This document shows positions 1 through 6,107 of a stretch of 7,808 nt of DNA, piece by piece. A model generated the notes under the pieces. It searched no databases. It was not told the origin of the DNA and saw only the letters and a program-made list of their open reading frames with translations. The position numbers and the translations under genes were made by a program. Location: positions 1 to 7,808 of the forward strand of contig PWRV01000246.1 of the NCBI GenBank assembly GCA_003563455.1, in the 5' to 3' direction. This stretch comes from Thioalkalivibrio sp. Its GTDB lineage: Bacteria > Pseudomonadota > Gammaproteobacteria > Ectothiorhodospirales > Ectothiorhodospiraceae. Position 1 is the first letter of the stretch; the number at the start of each line of letters is the position of its first letter.

Positions 1-9
1 CCCGGTGCG

Positions 10-543
10 CTAGCGCATCCCCGGCTGAACCTGCTCCTGGATCTCCTGCATCCTCTCGAGCAGGCGGTCCGTCTGCGGATCCTCACGTCGCATCGCGTCC
101 AGCATGTCTTCCTCGAGCGCCTGCTGGGCGGCCTGGACCTCCGGATCCCGCATCGCCGCCTGCTGCGCCTCCTGCAAGTCGCGCTGCGCCTCGCGCACCT
201 CGCGCGACTCCAGGATTTCCCGGCGTTCCGCGTCGGTGCGGGCCTCTTCCATCCTGGCCTGCGCGGCGAGCAGGTCTTCCATGATTGCGCCGGGATCATA
301 ACCCGCCTCGCGCATCTTGTCCGTCACCAGGTCTTCCAGGGCGTCCGCCTGTTCGCGCAGCTCCGGGTTGTTCTCGACCGCCTGCTGCTGGATCTGCGCG
401 AGCCGCTGCTGGATCTCCATGAACTCCCGCTCCATCGCGCCCGGCTGCTGGCCCATCTGGGCGACGGCGGCGCCCGAAACCGCCAGCGCAAGCGCTGCCG
501 CCACCAGCATCTTCAGACCCTTGAGCATGTCGTGTCGCTGCAT
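10..543 (-). CDS. Secreted helical Gln/Glu-rich protein of unknown function
   Basis: Encodes 177 residues. The N-terminus is a clear Sec signal peptide: basic n-region (residues 1-11), hydrophobic stretch at about 12-24, and an AVA cleavage site at 26-28 followed by Gln. The mature part of about 149 residues is rich in Gln, Glu, Arg, Ala and Met, has no Cys, and looks almost entirely alpha-helical and amphipathic (for example about 37-75 and 92-170), so a soluble periplasmic coiled-coil protein is the likely form. The ATG at 543 is chosen because a GGAGGA ribosome binding site lies 7 bases upstream. It is transcribed away from the RND pump operon and shares a 233-bp intergenic region with it; a role linked to the pump or the envelope is only a guess from position. 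I recognise no family; it lacks the LTxxQ motifs of Spy/CpxP. Gene reality is supported by RBS, signal peptide and composition. Confidence 0.85.
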   Translation of the reverse strand: MQRHDMLKGLKMLVAAALALAVSGAAVAQMGQQPGAMEREFMEIQQRLAQIQQQAVENNPELREQADALEDLVTDKMREAGYDPGAIMEDLLAAQARMEEARTDAERREILESREVREAQRDLQEAQQAAMRDPEVQAAQQALEEDMLDAMRREDPQTDRLLERMQEIQEQVQPGMR

Positions 544-550
544 TTGAGCT

Positions 551-556
551 TCCTCC
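551..556 (-). promoter_or_regulatory. Strong ribosome binding site of the secreted protein gene
   Basis: On the minus strand the sequence reads GGAGGA, followed by 7 bases and then the ATG at 543. This near-perfect Shine-Dalgarno sequence fixes the start at 543 rather than at the in-frame ATG five codons further in. It is one of the two clearest RBSs in the window. Confidence 0.7.
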
Positions 557-586
557 GGTTTCGCGGCGAATGCCGCCTGTTCAAGG

Positions 587-595
587 AGCTTAGCA
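587..595 (-). promoter_or_regulatory. Putative -10 element for the divergent gene
   Basis: The minus strand reads TGCTAAGCT about 45 bases before the ATG at 543, which would leave a leader of roughly 35-40 bases. The same nine bases occur upstream of the enoyl reductase gene at 5250-5258. The upstream -35 region is poor: the best candidate is TGGAAT (complement of 611-616), with an 18-base spacer to TAAGCT. The match to the TATAAT consensus is only partial, so this rests mainly on position and the recurrence. Confidence 0.35.
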
Positions 596-670
596 GCCCC
601 GGAGGCGCGAATTCCATGACTCGGCTGCGGTGGATCCCGCCCGGTGCGCCAACGCCATGCTCCGCTCGGC

Positions 671-676
671 TATAAT
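671..676 (+). promoter_or_regulatory. Putative sigma70 -10 box for the RND operon
   Basis: A perfect TATAAT stands 100 bases ahead of the adaptor start codon in otherwise GC-rich DNA. Transcription would start near 683 and give a leader of about 94 bases. I see no good -35 hexamer 16-18 bases upstream (the sequence there is GC-rich, around GCCAAC), so the promoter may depend on an activator or may be a chance match. Confidence 0.4.
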
Positions 677-707
677 TGAGGCCCTTCCCTTCCGTGCCGC
701 TCATGCT

Positions 708-757
708 CGGGGTTGAACCCCGTCACCAGCGGGGCGTCATAGGGCCGCGCGCCCCCG
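708..757 (+). promoter_or_regulatory. Leader with alternating CGGGG/CCCCG hairpin segments
   Basis: Between the putative TATAAT box and the adaptor ATG there are four complementary blocks: CGGGG at 708-712, CCCCG at 718-722, CGGGG at 730-734 and CCCCG at 753-757. The first pair is part of a perfect 15-bp inverted repeat (CGGGGTT, G, AACCCCG at 708-722). The third and fourth blocks extend to CGGGGCG (730-736) against CGCCCCCG (750-757, one bulged C) and are followed by TTTCGTT. Blocks 1:2, 2:3 and 3:4 can pair in mutually exclusive ways, as in an attenuator. In GC-rich DNA such pairs arise by chance, and the T-run is weak, so this is a structural observation and not a proven regulator. Confidence 0.3.
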
Positions 758-776
758 TTTCGTTCCAGAGATCCCG

Positions 777-2045
777 ATGCCCCGACCAGCGAATCTCCTC
801 CGCAAGCTCCTGCCGCTGCTGATCCTCGTTGCGGCGGGCGTTGGCTTTCTTGTATTGCGCGCCACCGGCCCGACCGCACCCCCCCCGACTGAAAGCGAAC
901 GGGTCTGGCAGGTCAGCGGAATCGTCGTGGAAACGGATACCCACCGGCCAACCCTCGACCTGTTCGGAAGAACGTCTTCCCCTCAGACCGCCATTCTTCG
1001 GGCGGCCGTCGAAGGCGAGATCGACGCGGTGCCCGCCCGGGCCGGCCATGTTGTTGGGGACAATGCGCTGCTGGTAAGTATCGACCCCGCGGAGACCCGC
1101 CTCGGTCTCGAACAGCGGGAAGCCGACCTGCTTGAAGCGGAGGCGGCCGTGGAGAGCGAAAGACTGCGCGCCGAAACCGACCGGCGCATGCTGCGCCGCG
1201 AGCAGGCCCTGCTTCAGATCGCCGAGCGCGCCCTCGAGCGTGCGCGCGACCTGCGCACTCGCAATCTCGGCTCGGACGCCGAGGTCGATGAGGCCCAGCG
1301 CAACCTCGAGCAGGCCCGCGTGACGGTGGACAGCCGCCAGCAGGCGATCGCGGAGGCCCCCAGCCGGCTCGCCCAGGCAGAGGCGCGCGTGCAGCGGACG
1401 GGAGCCGCTGCCGAGCGCGCCCGGATCGATCTCGGACGCACCAACATCCATGCCCGCTCCGCGGCTCGCCTGGTCGAAGTGCACGTCAGTCCGGGCGAGC
1501 GGGTCCGTGTTGGTGATGCTCTCGTCCGCCTGTATGTACTGGATGATCTCGAGGTCCGGGCAAGCCTGCCGGAAATGTTCGTGCCCCGCATCCGGGAGCT
1601 CCTCGATGAAGACATTCGCCTGCTCGCACAAGCGATGGTGGGGGGACGCCACGTGCAGGCGTCGCTGGATCGGCTCGCAGGTGAGACCCGCGCCGGCGAG
1701 GCCGGCATCAGTGCCGTCTTCCGGGTCATCGACGGGGCTGAAGCGCTGCCGCTGAACCGCTTCGTGAGCCTGCGTCTCGGCCTGCCGGAAGAACCCGGGA
1801 GCGTGGTGGTGCCCTTCGAAAGCCTGTACGGCCGTGACCGGGTCTACCGCGTGGTCGACGGCCGCATGCAGGGCCTCGCGGTCGAGCGCCTGGGCCAGGT
1901 GACCGACCTGAACGGACGCACGCGCGCACTGATCCGCCACCCGGATCTGGAAGACGGCGATGTCCTCGTGGCGACCCGGCTGCCCAATGCGGTTGACGGA
2001 CTCCGGGTCGAGGTCGAACTGAACGGTCCGGACGAACAGGGTTAA
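777..2045 (+). CDS. RND efflux periplasmic adaptor subunit (HlyD/MFP family)
   Basis: Encodes 422 residues, a usual length for membrane fusion proteins that link an RND pump to an outer-membrane channel. Residues 1-10 are basic and 11-28 form one hydrophobic anchor; no lipobox Cys is present, so it is probably held in the inner membrane by this helix. The usual order of parts is visible: first lipoyl half at about 71-103, a long Arg/Glu/Ala-rich alpha-hairpin at about 104-218, second lipoyl half at about 222-255 (containing SPGERVRVGDALVRLY), beta-barrel at about 256-340 and a membrane-proximal domain at about 341-415. The start ATG is preceded by a weak AGAG (767-770, 6 bases away). The permease gene follows after 7 bases, so the two form an operon. 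The substrate cannot be told from the sequence. Confidence 0.93.
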   Translation: MPRPANLLRKLLPLLILVAAGVGFLVLRATGPTAPPPTESERVWQVSGIVVETDTHRPTLDLFGRTSSPQTAILRAAVEGEIDAVPARAGHVVGDNALLVSIDPAETRLGLEQREADLLEAEAAVESERLRAETDRRMLRREQALLQIAERALERARDLRTRNLGSDAEVDEAQRNLEQARVTVDSRQQAIAEAPSRLAQAEARVQRTGAAAERARIDLGRTNIHARSAARLVEVHVSPGERVRVGDALVRLYVLDDLEVRASLPEMFVPRIRELLDEDIRLLAQAMVGGRHVQASLDRLAGETRAGEAGISAVFRVIDGAEALPLNRFVSLRLGLPEEPGSVVVPFESLYGRDRVYRVVDGRMQGLAVERLGQVTDLNGRTRALIRHPDLEDGDVLVATRLPNAVDGLRVEVELNGPDEQG

Positions 2046-2052
2046 AGCAACG

Positions 2053-5000
2053 ATGAGCACGATGGTGACCGCGGGTGACGGCCCCCCAGACACGCCTGAA
2101 CGCCATGGCGGGCTGATCGAACTCTTTCTGCGGCACCGGCTTGCCGCCAACCTGCTGATCGCCCTCATGGTGCTGGGCGGCTCCTTTGCACTGCTCAACC
2201 TGAACACGCAGTTCTTCCCGAACTTCGAGCTCGACATCGTTACCGTGAGGGTCGTCTGGACCGGCGCCAGCGCCGAAGACGTCGAGCGCGGCATCACCGA
2301 TCCGCTGGAGCAGGATCTGCGCACGGTCGATGGCATCCGCGACATGACATCGACCTCCGCACTCGGCGTCTCTTCGATCACCATCGAGTTCGAGGCCGGA
2401 ACCGACATGACGCTGGCCCTGGAACAGGTCAAGGACCGCGTGGACCAGCAGCGCAACCTGCCGGACGAGGCCGAGACACCCGTGGTCACGCGCATTGTCC
2501 GCTACGAACCCGTCGCCACCCTGCTGGTGAGCGGACTGGACAACATCGACGAGTTGCGCACGCTCAGCCGCCAGTTTGAACGTGAGTTGCTCGATCGCGG
2601 GATCGCGCGGGTCGAGTTCACCGGATTGCCCGAGGACGAGATCGCCGTCCAGGTGCCGGCGGTCGTGCTCTATGACACCGGGTTGACACTCGGCGACATT
2701 GCCCAACGCATCGAGGGGCTCAGCCGCGATATCCCGGCAGGCAGCGCCGGGCGCGCGGACACCGCACGGCAATTGCGCAGCCTCGATCAACAGCGCGAGG
2801 TGATAGGATTCGAGGACCTGCCGCTCCGTTCCGATCCCGATCTCGGGCTGCTGCGCCTGGGCCAGGTAGCCGAGATCGAGCGGCGCCCGCGCGACGGCGA
2901 GGTGAGCGTCAGTGTCGACGGGCGGCCGGCACTCGAGATGCAACTGATGCGTACCGAAACCGGCGATTCCCTGGAGGCGGCACGTACGCTCCAGGAGTGG
3001 CTGGAGAAGACACGGCCTGCCCTGCCGCCAGGCGTGCAGATCGAGGTCATCGATGCCTTCTGGGAGCTGTTGCAGGAACGCATCCTGCTGTTGCTGAAGA
3101 ACGGCGCGGGAGGGCTGCTGCTGGTCCTCGGTATCCTGTTCCTGTTCCTGAATAGGCACGTGGCGTTGCGCGTGGCGCTGGGCATCCCGATCGCTTTTAC
3201 TGCCGCGCTGATCGTCCTCTGGGCCGTGGGCGGCTCGATCAACATGATCTCCCTGTTCGGTTTCATCATGTCGCTGGGGATCATTGTCGACAACGCGATC
3301 GTCATTTCGGAGCACGCCTACACGCTGCACCAGAAGGGTCAGGGCGCCACCGAGGCGGCCGGCAACGGCGCCCGCCGGATGCTGGCGCCCGTGATCTCGG
3401 CATCGCTGACCACGGTGGCTGCCTTTCTGCCATTGATGCTCGTCGGCGGAATCATCGGGAACATCCTGTTCGATATTCCGCTGGTCGTGATCTGCGTGAT
3501 CGTTGCGACCCTGATCATCGCCTTCCTGATCCTGCCCGCTCACCTGCAGGGTGTGCTCTCCCGGCTTGAGCCACCGCGAGCGGGCAGCCTGCGGGCGCGT
3601 TTCGACGGTGGCTTCGAGCGCTTCCGCAACGGCGCCTTCCGCCGGACAGTGTCCCGGGCGGTCGATCATGCCGGCGTCCCCCTCGCGCTGGCCATTGGTG
3701 CGGTGATTCTTGCGGTCGGTCTGGCGGCGAGCGGACGCATCGGCTTCACCTTCTTTCCCGCGCCGGAAGGCACAACGGTCAATGCCGGCGTGAATTTCGT
3801 CGCCGGTACCCCGCCCGAGCGCGTCGACGCCTTCCTCGAGTCCGTGGAACGAAAGCTGTACGAGGCCGAGGACGCGCTGGGCGGCGGACTCGTAACCGCG
3901 GCAGTCGTGCGCCGCGGTCTCGGTATCGACCCCGGAGACGGGAACGCCCCGCGCGGGGAACAGTTCGGTAACATCCAGGTGGAACTCGTGTCCCCGGAGG
4001 CGCGTACCGTGCGTAACCGCGAGCTGATCCGCGAGTGGGAAGAGCGGGTTCGGCTGGCCCCGGGTGTCGAAAACTTCAACATCAGTGAACGCACGGGCGG
4101 ACCCCCCGGCCGCGACCTCGATGTCCGCCTGACCGGGGACGACCCCAACCGGCTCAAGGATGCGGCCCTTGATCTCGCGGAACTCTTCGCCGACTTTGCC
4201 GGGCTCTACGCGATCAACGACGACACCCCCTTCGGACGCGAGCAGCTGATCTACTCGCTGAGCCCCGAGGGGCTCGCGGTGGGACTGACCACGGACAGCG
4301 TGGGTGCGCAACTCCGGGATGCCTTTGATGGCCGACTGGCGCAGATCTTCCAGGATGGTCTGGAGGAGGTCGAGGTCCGGGTCCGTCTTCCGGACCGGGA
4401 ACGCCACCACACCGAGACCCTCGAGCGGCTGCAGATCCGGCTCCCTTCGGGTGAATGGGCCCCGCTGGACAGCGTGGTCGAGATCCGGTCGCGCCAGGGC
4501 TTCGAGACCCTTCGGCATGCCGACACGCGGCTGGCAATCCATGTCTCGGCGGAGGTTGACCGTGCGGTGAACAACGCCGCCCGCGTGCGCGCCGCACTGG
4601 AAGACGGGCCACTCGACGAACTGGCGCAGCGCCATGGCGTGGACTACTCCTTCGAGGGCCGGGCCGCTGACCAGGCGGAAACCTTCGCCGACATGCGCGT
4701 GGGGCTGTTCCTCGCGCTTGGCCTGATGTACCTGACCCTTGCCTGGGTCTTCGCGTCCTGGGGCTGGCCGCTGATCGTGATGGCGATCATTCCCTTCGGG
4801 ATCCTCGGGGCTTTCCTAGGACACTGGCTGCTGGGGGTGGAACTGACGATCCTGTCCATTTTCGGCCTCTTCGGCCTGACCGGGATCGTCGTCAACAACT
4901 CCATCATCCTGGTCAGCTTCTATCAGGGCCTGCGCGACGAAGGACTCGCTCTGCGCGAGGCGATCGTCGAGGCGTCGTGCCAGCGCCTTCGTGCGGTGAT

Positions 5001-5208
5001 CCTGACCTCCGCGACCACCATTGCGGGCCTGACACCCCTGCTGTTCGAGGGGTCGCTTCAGGCCCAGTTTCTGATCCCGATGGCCATCTCCATTGTCTTC
5101 GGCCTTGGCGTCGCGACGATGCTGGTGCTGCTGGTGATACCGGCGCTGCTGCGTCTCTACGAAAACCGCTTCGATCGCGGTGCTCTCGCCGGGGCAACCG
5201 GACGCTGA
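2053..5208 (+). CDS. RND efflux permease, AcrB-like (HAE-type superfamily)
   Basis: Encodes 1051 residues, the standard size of a full 12-TM RND proton antiporter subunit, working as a trimer in the inner membrane. TM1 is at about 29-49, followed by the first porter region, TM2-6 at about 343-500, TM7 at about 541-560, the second porter region, and TM8-12 at about 882-1035. TM4 reads GIIVDNAIVISE (409-420): Asp413 matches AcrB Asp407, but AcrB Asp408 is replaced by Asn414. TM10 reads GIVVNNSIILVSF (944-956), with Asn948 where AcrB has Lys940. This pattern is seen in other RND subgroups, so the protein is not necessarily dead. The N-terminus carries a 20-residue hydrophilic extension before the LIELFLRHRLAANLL segment. 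The start at 2053 has only a distant AGGG (2038-2041); coupling to the adaptor is likely. No outer-membrane factor gene lies nearby. The drug, lipid or metal substrate is unknown. Confidence 0.95.
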   Translation: MSTMVTAGDGPPDTPERHGGLIELFLRHRLAANLLIALMVLGGSFALLNLNTQFFPNFELDIVTVRVVWTGASAEDVERGITDPLEQDLRTVDGIRDMTSTSALGVSSITIEFEAGTDMTLALEQVKDRVDQQRNLPDEAETPVVTRIVRYEPVATLLVSGLDNIDELRTLSRQFERELLDRGIARVEFTGLPEDEIAVQVPAVVLYDTGLTLGDIAQRIEGLSRDIPAGSAGRADTARQLRSLDQQREVIGFEDLPLRSDPDLGLLRLGQVAEIERRPRDGEVSVSVDGRPALEMQLMRTETGDSLEAARTLQEWLEKTRPALPPGVQIEVIDAFWELLQERILLLLKNGAGGLLLVLGILFLFLNRHVALRVALGIPIAFTAALIVLWAVGGSINMISLFGFIMSLGIIVDNAIVISEHAYTLHQKGQGATEAAGNGARRMLAPVISASLTTVAAFLPLMLVGGIIGNILFDIPLVVICVIVATLIIAFLILPAHLQGVLSRLEPPRAGSLRARFDGGFERFRNGAFRRTVSRAVDHAGVPLALAIGAVILAVGLAASGRIGFTFFPAPEGTTVNAGVNFVAGTPPERVDAFLESVERKLYEAEDALGGGLVTAAVVRRGLGIDPGDGNAPRGEQFGNIQVELVSPEARTVRNRELIREWEERVRLAPGVENFNISERTGGPPGRDLDVRLTGDDPNRLKDAALDLAELFADFAGLYAINDDTPFGREQLIYSLSPEGLAVGLTTDSVGAQLRDAFDGRLAQIFQDGLEEVEVRVRLPDRERHHTETLERLQIRLPSGEWAPLDSVVEIRSRQGFETLRHADTRLAIHVSAEVDRAVNNAARVRAALEDGPLDELAQRHGVDYSFEGRAADQAETFADMRVGLFLALGLMYLTLAWVFASWGWPLIVMAIIPFGILGAFLGHWLLGVELTILSIFGLFGLTGIVVNNSIILVSFYQGLRDEGLALREAIVEASCQRLRAVILTSATTIAGLTPLLFEGSLQAQFLIPMAISIVFGLGVATMLVLLVIPALLRLYENRFDRGALAGATGR

Positions 5209-5227
5209 CGGCAGTGGAGTCCACCGG

Positions 5228-5275
5228 TTGTGCATGGGAACCCGCACTTTGCTAAGCTGATGCTGCAATGCACAA
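5228..5275 (+). promoter_or_regulatory. Putative promoter bracketed by an 8-bp inverted repeat
   Basis: TTGTGC at 5228-5233 could serve as a -35 box and TGCTAAGCT at 5250-5258 as a -10 region; the spacer to TAAGCT is 19 bases, which is long, or 17 if GCTAAG is used. A perfect inverted repeat, TTGTGCAT at 5228-5235 and ATGCACAA at 5268-5275, covers the -35 box and the presumed start of transcription. This is a plausible place for a dimeric repressor or two looping sites. It does not resemble the FadR consensus that I know. Upstream, at 5214-5224, an 11-bp palindrome GTGGAGTCCAC follows the permease stop codon but has no T-run, so I do not call a terminator there. Confidence 0.35.
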
Positions 5276-5318
5276 GCCGCGGACAGGCACCATCGACCGC
5301 GCCAATCGCCTTCGGGCC

Positions 5319-5323
5319 AGGAG
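5319..5323 (+). promoter_or_regulatory. Ribosome binding site deciding the enoyl reductase start
   Basis: AGGAG followed by 7 bases leads to the ATG at 5331. The in-frame ATG at 5268 would add 21 basic residues not seen in FabI, has no Shine-Dalgarno sequence, and lies inside the right arm of the inverted repeat near the presumed transcription start. The start at 5331 is therefore preferred. Confidence 0.7.
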
Positions 5324-5330
5324 CGTTTCG

Positions 5331-6104
5331 ATGAGCGACCCCACCTCGCTTTCCGGCAAGACCGGCATCGTCACCGGCCTCGCCAACGAACAGAGCATCG
5401 CATTCGGATGCGCGCGCGCCCTGCACCAGGCAGGCGCTGACCTGATTCTGAGCTACGGCCATCCGAAGGCCGAGGGGCATGTCCGCCCGCTGGCCGAGGA
5501 ACTCGCCGATCCCCCGCTGCTTCTCTGCGACGTGCGCGAGCACGAGCAGCTCGAGGCCCTGTTCCAGGCAGCATCCGATCGCTGGGGCCGGCTCGACTTC
5601 GTGATTCACTCGATGGCGTTTGCCCCGGGTGACGACCTGCAGGGCCGGGTGGTCGATTCCAGCCTCGACGGCTTCCTGCTCGCGATGGACATCTCCTGCC
5701 ACTCCTTCATGCGCATGGCGCGCCTCGCGGAACCGCTGATGACCGACGGCGGCTGCCTGATCACGATGAGCTACCAGGGGGCCGAACGGGTGGGGGAAAA
5801 CTACGGCATCATGGGCCCCGTAAAGGCTGCGCTCGAGGCCTCCGTCCGCTACATGGCGGAGGAGCTCGGCCCGGCCGGCATCCGCGTGCTGGCGCTCTCG
5901 CCAGGACCCGTCGAGACCCGCGCCGCCTCCGGCATCCGCGACTTCGAGAAACTGCTGCAGGACGCGGAGAAGCACGCGCCCACGCGACGCCTGGTGACGA
6001 TCGACGACATCGGGCAGACGGCGCGGTTCCTCGTCAGCGACGCGGCCCGTTCAATCACCGGCGTGACCACCCATGTCGACGGCGGACTGCACGTCCGGGC
6101 CTGA
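5331..6104 (+). CDS. fabI: Enoyl-[acyl-carrier-protein] reductase, FabI-like SDR
   Basis: Encodes 257 residues from the preferred start, close to the 262 of E. coli FabI. FabI enzymes use NAD(P)H to reduce trans-2-enoyl-ACP in the last step of each fatty acid elongation cycle in the cytosol. Visible FabI marks are the divergent nucleotide motif TGLANEQSIAFG (15-26), CDV at 66-68, HSMAFAPGDDL at 93-103, and the catalytic set Tyr148, Tyr158 and Lys165 with the FabI spacing (Tyr-x9-Tyr-x6-Lys). The substrate loop reads SPGPVETRAASGI (190-202) where E. coli has SAGPIRTLAASGI. Ala96 stands where E. coli has Gly93, a position linked to triclosan sensitivity. The next gene starts 3 bases after the stop. 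Because of its neighbour it may be a second, specialised FabI acting on CoA or ACP substrates rather than the housekeeping copy; the symbol is by family. Confidence 0.9.
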   Translation: MSDPTSLSGKTGIVTGLANEQSIAFGCARALHQAGADLILSYGHPKAEGHVRPLAEELADPPLLLCDVREHEQLEALFQAASDRWGRLDFVIHSMAFAPGDDLQGRVVDSSLDGFLLAMDISCHSFMRMARLAEPLMTDGGCLITMSYQGAERVGENYGIMGPVKAALEASVRYMAEELGPAGIRVLALSPGPVETRAASGIRDFEKLLQDAEKHAPTRRLVTIDDIGQTARFLVSDAARSITGVTTHVDGGLHVRA

Positions 6105-6107
6105 ATC

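Noticed and set aside
703..822. A 39-codon frame starting in the RND leader as a possible leader peptide
   Set aside because: No ribosome binding site and it overlaps the adaptor start out of frame; no run of regulatory codons is visible.
723..2495. A 590-codon open frame antisense to the adaptor gene
   Set aside because: No family features and composition typical of a GC-rich antisense shadow; the sense frame has all adaptor domains.
1726..4635. A 969-codon open frame antisense to the RND permease and adaptor
   Set aside because: Its product is low-complexity, rich in Gln, His, Arg, Asp and Pro with no recognisable domain, and it mirrors the codon structure of the GC-rich permease gene. 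The + strand protein is a clear RND permease.
5214..5224. Palindrome GTGGAGTCCAC after the permease stop as a terminator
   Set aside because: Only five base pairs with a one-base centre and no T-run; too small to form a terminator hairpin.
5268..5330. A 21-residue N-terminal extension of FabI from the upstream ATG
   Set aside because: FabI proteins lack it, there is no Shine-Dalgarno sequence, and a good RBS precedes the ATG at 5331.
5157..5975. A 272-codon open frame antisense to the FabI gene
   Set aside because: Shadow frame; it covers the intergenic promoter region and the permease end and shows no family signature.
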